Shown: piece after piece, positions 1-5,252 of the stretch
Numbering within the stretch: position 1 is the stretch's first letter
Layout: each line of letters begins with the position of its first letter
Origin: Acidobacteriota bacterium
Lineage (GTDB): Bacteria > Acidobacteriota > Terriglobia > Acidiferrales > UBA7541
DNA length: 5,252 nt
Assembly: GCA_003131985.1 (NCBI GenBank)
Contig: PKWH01000228.1
Coordinates: 10,922 to 16,173, forward strand
Direction of reading: 5' to 3'
Notes under the pieces: model-generated
Database searches by the model: none
Seen by the model: the letters and a program-made list of their open reading frames with translations, nothing else
Told to the model about the DNA's origin: nothing
Made by a program: the position numbers and the translations under genes

Positions 1-37
1 CTCAAACACTTACCACCCCATTTCGCTCCCACCTCGG

Positions 38-43
38 TATAAT
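38..43 (+). promoter_or_regulatory. -10 promoter box of the kinase gene (near-leaderless)
   Basis: A perfect TATAAT lies 11 nt before the kinase ATG at 55. Initiation about 7 nt after the box would fall near A50, leaving a leader of roughly 5 nt. No purine-rich Shine-Dalgarno is visible between the box and the ATG, which fits a leaderless or nearly leaderless mRNA. No good -35 hexamer is found at 16-18 nt spacing. The closest TTGACA-like string (TTACCA, 10-15) would give a 22-nt spacer, which is too long. The exact TATAAT in an otherwise C-rich region makes chance less likely. The start site itself is inferred. Confidence 0.55.
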
Positions 44-54
44 GCCGTCACAAA

Positions 55-2823
55 ATGCCCCTCCCGACCGGCACCAAGCTCGGCCCCTACGAAATCATCG
101 CCCCCCTCGGCGCAGGAGGAATGGGCGAAGTCTATCGCGCGCGTGACGCAAAGCTAAACCGCGACGTCGCCCTCAAAATAATTTCTCAGGAATTTGCGCA
201 TGACGAACAGCGCATGGCTCGCTTCCAGCGCGAAGCCCAAGTCCTGGCATCGCTGAATCACACCCACATCGCCTCGATCTACGGTTTCGAAGAAAGCGGC
301 AACATCCGCGCCCTAGTGATGGAGTTAGTCGAAGGCCCCACTCTCGCCGAACGCATCAAGCAAGGCCCCATCCCTCTCGAAGAAACCTTGCCCATCGCCA
401 AGCAAATCGCCGAAGCTCTCGAATCCGCGCACGAACGCGGCATCATTCATCGCGACCTGAAGCCTGCCAACATCAAGCTCACTCACGACGGCAAAGTAAA
501 AGTCCTCGACTTCGGCCTCGCCAAAGCTCTAATGGACGGTTCTTCCTCGCAGGACATTTCCAATTCTCCCACGCTGACAATGGCCTCCACCAAAGAAGGC
601 GTCATCCTCGGCACCGCCGCTTACATGTCTCCCGAGCAGGCAAAAGGAAAAACAGTAGACCGCCGCTCGGACATCTGGTCCTTCGGCGCGGTGCTGTTCG
701 AAATGCTCAGCGGCCAACAAACTTTCGGCGGCGAGACTGTTTCCGACGCCCTCGCAGCGATCATCAAAGATACTCCCGACTGGAGCGCGCTTCCGAACAA
801 CACGCCCAAGCGCGTCCGCGATCTGCTCCAGCGCTGCCTGCAAAAAGACCCGCGCCAACGCCTGCAAGCCATCGGCGACGCCCGCATCGCAATAGAAGAA
901 ATCCTCTCCGGCCCCGCACAAGTTGACGATCAAAACCGCGTCGTGCCTGGCGGGGTACCTGGCGAAGCGCCTATTGTCGCTCAATCTTGGCGCCGATTCG
1001 TTCCCTGGGCCTTGTCTGCGGCGCTGGTCGTTGCACTACTCGTCGCTCTCTTCGCCTTGCGCCAGGCATCCCAGCTTCCCGCCCTGAAGCCGGTCGAGCT
1101 CGCTCTATGGATTCCGCTGGACCAGCAATTGAACATCATCGACGGACCGGCTATAGCGATTTCTCCCGACGGATCGCGAGTGGCTTACGCCACACGAGAT
1201 CCGGGAGCAAGGGTGGGGAAGCTCTACGTGCGGGAAATGGACAACAAGGCTGCGGTGCTGCTTGTCGGGGCTGGCGATGCAAGCGATCCTTTCTTTTCGC
1301 CCGACAGCCAATGGATCGGGTTTTTCGGCGACGGAAAACTGAAGAAGGTTTCTGTACGAGGAGGGGCGGCGATTACACTGGCCGACGTCACCGGGTATCG
1401 CGGGGGAGCCTGGTCCGAAGACGGGACGATAGTCTTCCCAAGACAATTCACGACCCCGCTTTTCCGCATACCCGCAACGGGCGGCGAGCCGGAAGCGATC
1501 ACGCATCTGGACACAGCGCGTACTGATCTCACGCACCGGTGGCCCCAAGCTCTGCCCGGAGGAAAGGCTGTACTGTTCACCGCGGCTTCGGACAATAACT
1601 TTTTCGAGCACGCTCGCGTAGAAGCGGTATCGATCGATAAAGGAACCACAAAAGTGCTGGTGGAGAATGCGTATTTCGGTCGCTACCTCCCGGGCGGCTA
1701 TTTGGCCTATATGTCTCAAGGCACGGTTTTCGCAGCTCCTTTCGATGCAAAGGAGCTGAAGATAACCGGGACAGCGATTCCGGTCTTGCAAGGAGTGGAC
1801 ACGGATATTTCCAGCGGTTCGGTGCAGATGAGCGTCTCGCGAAACGGCACGGTAGTTTACCTGGCCGGCGGAGCGTTGAATCAGAGTGTGAATATTGTCG
1901 AGATGGACCGCAACGGGAAGGTCTCGTTGACGATCGACGATCATCCGGATGCGGCTTCCCCGGCCTTCTCTCCGGACGGAAAACGTCTTGTGTTTCGGAG
2001 CGGCAACGGAATATGGGTCCGCGATATAGCGCGGGGCACGACGTCTCCTCTTGCTCCCGGGGCTCCCGGAGCCATGTATCCGATCTGGTCGCCGGACGGG
2101 GAGTGGATCACTTATGGGCATCCGCGCGCGGTTAAGAAAGGCACCGGGCAAGGAATCTACCGGAAACGTTCCGATGGAACCGGAGAAGAACAGGCGTTGA
2201 CGCCCGACAATATTCTGAATGCTTTCCCCTCGTCCTGGTCCCCGGATGGCAAGATTCTGGCTTTTTCCCAACTCTCCGACAAGGACGGCTCCTGCTGCGA
2301 ATTATGGACTCTCGCGCTTGACGAAAACGGAAAACCGGAGCCGCCGCGTCCGTTTCTTGAGCAAGGTAGCAACGGAAGAGCGACTCAGCCTCAGATCTCT
2401 CCTGATGGGCGTTGGATGGCATACTTCTCCTGGGAATCCGGCGTTCCCCAGATTTACGTGGTGCCGTTTTCCGGCACGGGAGGCAAATGGCAAATTTCCA
2501 CCGATGGCGGGACGGAACCAATATGGTCAAAAACGGGGCATGAGCTTTTTTATGTGGCTACGGGCAGTTCTCTGGTCGCGGTGCCATATTCCGTGGACAA
2601 GAATTCGTTCCAGCCCGGAAAACCCGAGGTGGTGTACTCGGGCCGGTTTGAAATGCGCGCTCCGTTCACATCCTATGACGTGACGCCCGATAACCAACAC
2701 TTCGTGGTGTTTCAATTTGCCGGCGGCAGAGCAGCGCCTACCTCGGTGCCCACCGTGGTCCTCAACTGGCTCGACGAAGTCCGCCGCCAAGTCACCGCCG
2801 GCCAATCCGACGCAGGGAAGTGA
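55..2823 (+). CDS. Transmembrane Ser/Thr protein kinase with C-terminal PD40/TolB-like beta-propeller
   Basis: The 922-residue protein is a Hanks-type (PknB-like) kinase joined to a propeller sensor. Kinase domain, about residues 11-284: Gly-rich loop GAGGMGEV (19-26), ATP-anchoring Lys41 in VALK, helix-C Glu60, catalytic HRDLKPAN (132-139) with Asp134, Mg-binding DFG (152-154), a Ser/Thr-rich activation segment with candidate autophosphorylation sites (about 160-187), SPE in place of APE (192-194), and DIWSFG (206-211). All catalytic residues are present, so it should be active. After a linker, one hydrophobic segment (about 317-335) preceded by Arg313-Arg314 predicts a cytoplasmic kinase and an extracytoplasmic C-terminus. 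Residues about 345-890 carry many S-P-D-G-type blade motifs (near 370, 415, 453, 639, 679, 729, 782), typical of PD40/TolB propellers. The ATG at 55 gives the usual family N-terminus (GTKLGPYEI) and follows a -10 box closely. Substrate and ligand are unknown. Codon use changes sharply between the kinase and propeller parts. A hairpin follows the stop codon. Confidence 0.93.
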   Translation: MPLPTGTKLGPYEIIAPLGAGGMGEVYRARDAKLNRDVALKIISQEFAHDEQRMARFQREAQVLASLNHTHIASIYGFEESGNIRALVMELVEGPTLAERIKQGPIPLEETLPIAKQIAEALESAHERGIIHRDLKPANIKLTHDGKVKVLDFGLAKALMDGSSSQDISNSPTLTMASTKEGVILGTAAYMSPEQAKGKTVDRRSDIWSFGAVLFEMLSGQQTFGGETVSDALAAIIKDTPDWSALPNNTPKRVRDLLQRCLQKDPRQRLQAIGDARIAIEEILSGPAQVDDQNRVVPGGVPGEAPIVAQSWRRFVPWALSAALVVALLVALFALRQASQLPALKPVELALWIPLDQQLNIIDGPAIAISPDGSRVAYATRDPGARVGKLYVREMDNKAAVLLVGAGDASDPFFSPDSQWIGFFGDGKLKKVSVRGGAAITLADVTGYRGGAWSEDGTIVFPRQFTTPLFRIPATGGEPEAITHLDTARTDLTHRWPQALPGGKAVLFTAASDNNFFEHARVEAVSIDKGTTKVLVENAYFGRYLPGGYLAYMSQGTVFAAPFDAKELKITGTAIPVLQGVDTDISSGSVQMSVSRNGTVVYLAGGALNQSVNIVEMDRNGKVSLTIDDHPDAASPAFSPDGKRLVFRSGNGIWVRDIARGTTSPLAPGAPGAMYPIWSPDGEWITYGHPRAVKKGTGQGIYRKRSDGTGEEQALTPDNILNAFPSSWSPDGKILAFSQLSDKDGSCCELWTLALDENGKPEPPRPFLEQGSNGRATQPQISPDGRWMAYFSWESGVPQIYVVPFSGTGGKWQISTDGGTEPIWSKTGHELFYVATGSSLVAVPYSVDKNSFQPGKPEVVYSGRFEMRAPFTSYDVTPDNQHFVVFQFAGGRAAPTSVPTVVLNWLDEVRRQVTAGQSDAGK

Positions 2824-2829
2824 CAAGCA

Positions 2830-2849
2830 GCGCTTAGCGTTCTAAGCGC
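2830..2849 (+). repeat. Perfect 8-bp hairpin between the kinase gene and the secreted-protein gene
   Basis: Arms GCGCTTAG (2830-2837) and CTAAGCGC (2842-2849) flank a CGTT loop, starting 6 nt after the kinase stop. No T tract follows, so it is not a canonical intrinsic terminator. It could stabilise the 3' end of the kinase message, attenuate read-through, or be a remnant of a REP-like palindrome. It ends 26 nt before the downstream start codon at 2876, so it lies in that gene's leader if the two are co-transcribed. Confidence 0.6.
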
Positions 2850-2866
2850 ATCCACGTATGGGAAGC

Positions 2867-2870
2867 GAGG
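2867..2870 (+). promoter_or_regulatory. Shine-Dalgarno that decides the start of the secreted-protein gene
   Basis: GAGG, within the purine-rich string GGAAGCGAGG, ends 5 nt before the ATG at 2876. The in-frame upstream ATG at 2858 has only the C/T-rich ATCCACGT immediately before it and no ribosome-binding sequence. Starting at 2876 also puts the short basic and hydrophobic signal peptide exactly at the N-terminus. Confidence 0.65.
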
Positions 2871-2875
2871 TGCAG

Positions 2876-4039
2876 ATGTCTCTCTTCTGTCGTTTGCTTT
2901 GCGTCGGATGCCTGGCCGCGACGCTCGTTCCACGCGCTTCGGCGCAGATGCCGTCCGCAACGAACGCGTTGCCGCCAGAGAGCACGTTGGAAAGTTGGTT
3001 GAGCAGTGAGGATCCGCGACTCGTGGCCTGGGGCGCGCACGATGTTCTCGTTGCTCGCGATTCAAACCTGACACCTCAGCTCGTAACTCTTGCGAGCCGC
3101 TGGCAACCACTTTCGCTGCAAACTTCTGACAACTCGCCGTATGTAAATTTATCGTCCGAGCAGAAAGATCAGCGCGACGCAATGGCGGCGGTCCTAGATG
3201 CGCTTATTCAAATGAATGTGGCACTACCGACCGATACTTTACGGAACCTCGCGCCGGATTTCGGGAACGATGTCGCGATTCTTCTCAGCCGAATGCCGGA
3301 GGAGGAATCTGGCGCCTTAAGCTTCGACTTCTATCGCTCGCCGCCAGTTCGCGATTTTTCGCTTCAGTATGTAAGCGCGGCGCTGTTGGCTCTTCATCCG
3401 CCGGCCGGCTTTGCAGCAGACCTGCTTAGCAGCATCAGCGTGCAGGCTAACGTCCTTGTCGTGCTTCCGGGCTCTGAACAATTTGGCGGCGGAGAAGGCG
3501 GCAGCAGCTTCGGCGGCCTACCTGGGCGTCCCCGTGAAAACTGGCCCATGACCGGACAATATCAGTTGACCAAACAGAAAAGCGACGGAGCTTCGCTGGT
3601 GGTGGCGGGCATTGACCCCATCTACGCGTTGCGCAGCGAGTCGACTCACTTCCTACCAGAAAGTTCCAGCATAGGTATGTACTTGGGTCCGGAACAACGT
3701 CTTCGGCTGATCGCCGAAATGCTGGGCGTTCCGCGAGAAGAGATTCATTGGCATACAATGGTTTCCACGACGATTGAATTTCAATCCCCCGAACAGTACG
3801 AAAGGGAGCTCCTGGTTCTTGTCGAAGAGGAACGCGCGAAACATCGCGCGACAGCGGCTGCGCTGGCAGATCGTAATCTTCTATCTCTCGCGGAAGCCGA
3901 GCAGTCGTTGCCGGACTTGAAGTTGAAGATAAGAGATAGGCGAGGTGAGGGCGCCCTACCGAATATCGAGGGAGTCCTCCCGCCGAGCCTTGATCCACCG
4001 AATTTACCAGCCCGAGTGGAATGGTCGTTCGCACCCTGA
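2876..4039 (+). CDS. Secreted protein of unknown family with N-terminal HEAT-like helices
   Basis: I do not recognise this 387-residue protein. Starting at the ATG at 2876, residues 1-23 form a signal peptide: Arg6, hydrophobic core LLCVGCLAATLV (7-18), and an ASA-Q cleavage site after Ala23. Mature residues about 36-185 look alpha-helical and repeat-like. The first unit (38-58) has the S-x-D-P-R-L-V-A-W-G-A pattern of HEAT-type hairpins, with further Leu/Ala-rich helices near 100-112, 121-139 and 162-186. A flexible Gly-rich stretch (203-219) separates this from a second region containing an H-W-H cluster (291-293) and a long charged helix (about 305-355). The tail is Pro-rich (358-380). There are no cysteines after the signal peptide and no catalytic motif that I can name. 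A longer start at 2858 (393 residues) is possible but lacks a ribosome-binding site and would lengthen the n-region with an acidic residue. The gene lies 52 nt downstream of the kinase gene on the same strand, so co-transcription is plausible. It could be an extracytoplasmic scaffold or binding protein, which is inference only. Confidence 0.8.
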   Translation: MSLFCRLLCVGCLAATLVPRASAQMPSATNALPPESTLESWLSSEDPRLVAWGAHDVLVARDSNLTPQLVTLASRWQPLSLQTSDNSPYVNLSSEQKDQRDAMAAVLDALIQMNVALPTDTLRNLAPDFGNDVAILLSRMPEEESGALSFDFYRSPPVRDFSLQYVSAALLALHPPAGFAADLLSSISVQANVLVVLPGSEQFGGGEGGSSFGGLPGRPRENWPMTGQYQLTKQKSDGASLVVAGIDPIYALRSESTHFLPESSSIGMYLGPEQRLRLIAEMLGVPREEIHWHTMVSTTIEFQSPEQYERELLVLVEEERAKHRATAAALADRNLLSLAEAEQSLPDLKLKIRDRRGEGALPNIEGVLPPSLDPPNLPARVEWSFAP

Positions 4040-4072
4040 TAAACATTCGATTCTGTTTCGTCAGGCCTTTCC

Positions 4073-4096
4073 GTGGGCGCAACATGCTGCGCCCAC
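4073..4096 (+). repeat. 9-bp GC-rich hairpin after the secreted-protein gene, possible 3' end signal
   Basis: Arms GTGGGCGCA (4073-4081) and TGCGCCCAC (4088-4096) are perfectly complementary around a 6-nt loop, 33 nt past the stop at 4039. The following bases (TGTGGCGC) contain no T run, so termination there would need Rho or another factor. Stabilisation of the mRNA 3' end is the other likely role. Confidence 0.55.
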
Positions 4097-4152
4097 TGTG
4101 GCGCTGCCCAGTCTCACCCAACGCGAACCGCATTCCCACTTCTCGTTTCTCC

Positions 4153-4236
4153 AGCGCCGTAGGCGCGGCAGAAGTTAGCCCAGCCCGTAAGGGCTGGGAA
4201 TAGTTCCGAAGAGAGCCCAAGCGCCGTAGGTGCGAC
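4153..4236 (+). repeat. Three-hairpin palindromic intergenic repeat element (REP-like)
   Basis: Three short palindromes with GTA-containing loops follow one another. The first is GCGCC-GTA-GGCGC (4154-4166). The second has arms CCCAGCCC and GGGCTGGG around GTAA (4179-4198), a perfect 8-bp stem. The third is GCGCC-GTA-GGTGC (4221-4233), whose one imperfect pair is a G-U wobble in the rightward RNA. The outer two share AGCGCCGTAGG exactly (4153-4163 and 4220-4230) and match over 17 nt with two differences. Both the second and third modules begin AGCCCA. This modular layout resembles bacterial REP/BIME-type elements, and I recall similar strings scattered between genes of Acidobacteriota. Copy number cannot be judged from one window. 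No transposase or RAYT gene is adjacent. Confidence 0.65.
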
Positions 4237-4277
4237 ACCGTCTCCGCGTCCGCTGATCCGCCTCCCCCCTCCGCGCC

Positions 4278-4310
4278 AAAAAAAATGGCCGACAGCACCC
4301 GCCGCCAGCC
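4278..4310 (-). terminator. Rho-independent terminator of the dcp homologue
   Basis: On the minus strand a 24-nt hairpin (4310 down to 4287) has arms GGCTGGCGGC and GCTGTCGGCC around a GGGT loop, followed by A and then eight T residues (4285 down to 4278). All ten pairs form in leftward RNA, three of them as G-U wobbles. In the rightward RNA those three become A-C mismatches and no U run follows, so the element is directional and serves the leftward gene. It lies about 190 nt past the dcp stop codon, which implies a long 3' UTR. Confidence 0.75.
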
Positions 4311-4327
4311 CCGGAATAGCTTTGTGG

Positions 4328-4375
4328 GTCGCGCGGCTTTTTACCCTCAGCGCCTTAGCGAAGGGCAGCCGCGAC
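4328..4375 (-). repeat. Long nested hairpin in the dcp 3' UTR
   Basis: Outer arms GTCGCGCGGCT (4328-4338) and AGCCGCGAC (4367-4375) make nine pairs with a 2-nt bulge. Inside lie CCCT/AGGG (4344-4347 and 4362-4365) and an apical CGC-CTTA-GCG (4351-4360). The structure can form in either strand's RNA. It sits between the dcp stop and its terminator, so it would be part of that transcript's 3' end. Confidence 0.45.
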
Positions 4376-4405
4376 ATAAAGAAACGCCTTCGACGAATTT
4401 TCCTT

Positions 4406-4424
4406 TCGGCGGATTTTTCGCCGA
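4406..4424 (-). repeat. 6-bp hairpin in the dcp 3' UTR
   Basis: Arms TCGGCG (4406-4411) and CGCCGA (4419-4424) flank a 7-nt loop containing five T residues on the plus strand. No U run follows on either strand, so it is not a terminator by itself. It is the hairpin nearest the dcp stop codon (about 75 nt downstream) and could protect the message from 3' exonucleases. Confidence 0.35.
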
Positions 4425-4499
4425 GTCTTCGTTTGTTCGCTGTGCCTGCTTGCCGCCCAGCAGTCGCCCACCGCGGCGTCATCTCCAAGCATTCCGCCT

Positions 4500-5252
4500 T
4501 TACCGTCCAGCCGGCGCCAACCCCAGATCCTTCATCATCGGCTCAACGCTCGGTTCTTTCCCCCGCCACGTCGCATACATCTTCGCCAAATCCTCCGTAT
4601 TCCCTCGCGACAGCACCATCCGCCGGAACCGATCGCCGTTCGCGCGAGTCAGCCCGCCGTTTTCCTCAAACCACTGAAACGCGTCATCATCAATCATCTG
4701 CGTCCACAAATACGCGTAATATCCCGCCGCGTAATCTCCGCCCCAAATGTGGCTGAAATAACTGGACCGATAACGCGTCGGCACCGTCGCGATCAGCAAA
4801 TGCGTCTTTTCCAACGCCTGCTTCTCAAACGCGTCCGGCTGTTGCAACGGCGCGCTAGCCGGCAGCATATGCCATTGCATGTCGAGTTCGGCCGCCGCCA
4901 CCACTTCCGTCACCTTATATCCCTCGTTGAAAGTTTCCGCTCTCTTCACCTTTGCTACCAACTCGGCCGGCATGGGCGCGCCCGTCTTGTAATGTTTGGC
5001 GTAATTGTTGAACACCGCGGGATAGATCGCCCAGTGCTCGTTGAATTGGGAAGGGAACTCGACGAAATCGCGCGCTGTCGAAGTGCCCGAAAGGCTCGGA
5101 TACTCCGTGTTCGCAAACATGCCGTGCAACGCGTGCCCGAACTCGTGGAACATCGTGGTCACATCCGTAAAGCTGATCAGCGCCGGATTCCCGGGCGCGG
5201 GCTTCTGGAAATTCGCGACGTTGTAAACGATCGGCAGCGTGCCCAAAAGTTT
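4500..5252 (-). CDS. dcp: Peptidyl-dipeptidase Dcp (M3 family zinc metallopeptidase), C-terminal part
   Basis: The frame is open from the right edge to a TAA at 4500-4502 and gives the last 250 residues of an M3 peptidase. Family members run to about 700 residues, so the N-terminal two thirds and the true start lie outside the window. The zinc motif HEFGH is at 5147-5133, and the third ligand Glu lies 25 residues further on (5060-5058) in VEFPSQ. The string SGTSTARDFVEFPSQFNEHW separates Dcp from oligopeptidase A, which has a different sequence there. The downstream H-I-W-G-G-D-Y-A-A-G-Y-Y segment (4751-4716) supplies the His and Tyr residues that M3 enzymes use in substrate binding and transition-state stabilisation. 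The C-terminus (RGKEPSVEPMMKDLGL) is of the usual type, so this end appears complete. The enzyme removes C-terminal dipeptides from oligopeptides. Whether it is cytoplasmic or exported cannot be seen without the N-terminus. It ends convergently with the secreted-protein gene and has its own terminator. A TTG at 5246 is not the start, because homology continues to the edge. Confidence 0.9.
   Translation of the reverse strand, partial: KLLGTLPIVYNVANFQKPAPGNPALISFTDVTTMFHEFGHALHGMFANTEYPSLSGTSTARDFVEFPSQFNEHWAIYPAVFNNYAKHYKTGAPMPAELVAKVKRAETFNEGYKVTEVVAAAELDMQWHMLPASAPLQQPDAFEKQALEKTHLLIATVPTRYRSSYFSHIWGGDYAAGYYAYLWTQMIDDDAFQWFEENGGLTRANGDRFRRMVLSRGNTEDLAKMYATWRGKEPSVEPMMKDLGLAPAGR

Larger units (their letters stand above)
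4040..4499. other. Convergent intergenic region rich in inverted repeats, no credible gene
   Basis: This 460-base stretch lies between the 3' ends of the rightward secreted-protein gene and the leftward dcp homologue. It holds a 9-bp hairpin (4073-4096), a three-hairpin palindromic element (4153-4236), a pyrimidine-rich C-tract (about 4258-4277), a leftward intrinsic terminator (4278-4310) and two further hairpins (4328-4375 and 4406-4424). Open frames exist on both strands, but their translations are Arg/Pro-rich, cross the palindromes and have no recognisable domain, so I treat them as chance. Dense palindromes are expected where two transcription units converge. Confidence 0.75.

Noticed and set aside
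2053..2070. 9-bp tandem duplication, GCTCCCGGG then GCTCCCGGA, in the kinase gene
   Set aside because: It encodes Ala-Pro-Gly twice in a surface loop. Two imperfect units are too few to call a repeat or slippage element.
1105..2271. Long open frame (388 codons) on the minus strand opposite the propeller
   Set aside because: It is antisense to strongly supported PD40 repeats. Its translation is rich in Arg, Ser and Pro with no recognisable domain, as expected for a shadow of a GC-rich gene.
2876..2911. Possible lipoprotein signal with Cys12 as the lipidated residue
   Set aside because: The residues before Cys12 (C-V-G) do not make a good lipobox and only about five hydrophobic residues precede it. 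An ASA-Q signal peptidase I site further on fits better.
3447..4298. 283-codon minus-strand frame over the secreted-protein gene and the palindromic region
   Set aside because: It runs through hairpins and the opposing gene's signal-bearing reading frame, lacks any domain, and has a low-complexity Arg/Ser-rich composition.
4114..4488. 124-codon minus-strand frame in the convergent intergenic region
   Set aside because: It translates straight through the dcp terminator and the palindromic repeat. Part of it (GLSSELFPALTGWANFCRA) is simply the translated repeat, a type of spurious ORF often predicted in such genomes.
4285..4756. Plus-strand frames of 130 and 144 codons overlapping the dcp 3' end
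   Set aside because: They are antisense to conserved M3 peptidase sequence and have Ser/Pro/Arg-rich translations without homology that I can recognise.
5244..5246. TTG as the start codon of the peptidase
   Set aside because: The reading frame and family similarity continue to the window edge, and a start here would leave only the C-terminal third of the enzyme.

Overview
The window most resembles a chromosomal segment from an Acidobacteriota-type bacterium (Koribacter/Solibacter-like). I infer this from a membrane-anchored Ser/Thr kinase fused to a PD40/TolB-type beta-propeller, an architecture strongly expanded in that phylum. The moderately high GC, a Dcp-type M3 peptidase, and an intergenic palindromic repeat of a kind I recall from those genomes agree with it. 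The taxonomic call rests on recognition, not on a search.

Layout. Bases 38-2823 (+) hold a consensus -10 box almost touching the start codon, then a 922-residue kinase-propeller receptor. A perfect hairpin (2830-2849) sits just after its stop. Bases 2876-4039 (+) encode a secreted 387-residue protein of unknown family with HEAT-like helices near its N-terminus. It has a Shine-Dalgarno and a signal peptide that favour the internal ATG at 2876 over the upstream ATG at 2858. Bases 4040-4499 are a convergent non-coding region packed with inverted repeats: a 9-bp hairpin, a three-hairpin palindromic repeat element, a strong strand-specific intrinsic terminator for the leftward gene, and two more hairpins in that gene's 3' UTR. 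Bases 4500-5252 (-) are the C-terminal 250 residues of a peptidyl-dipeptidase Dcp homologue, whose 5' part lies beyond the right edge.

How the parts may work together. The kinase and the secreted protein are codirectional and 52 nt apart, so they could be co-transcribed: a cytoplasmic kinase with an extracytoplasmic propeller sensor, and an exported helical protein that could act in the same compartment. That link is inference from position only. The dcp homologue is convergent and transcriptionally separate. It would recycle peptides and has no evident link to the other two.

I found no CRISPR array, transposase, tRNA, rRNA or phage gene. The least explained items are the secreted unknown protein, the palindromic repeat cluster, the near-leaderless kinase promoter, and the sharp codon-usage change inside the kinase gene.
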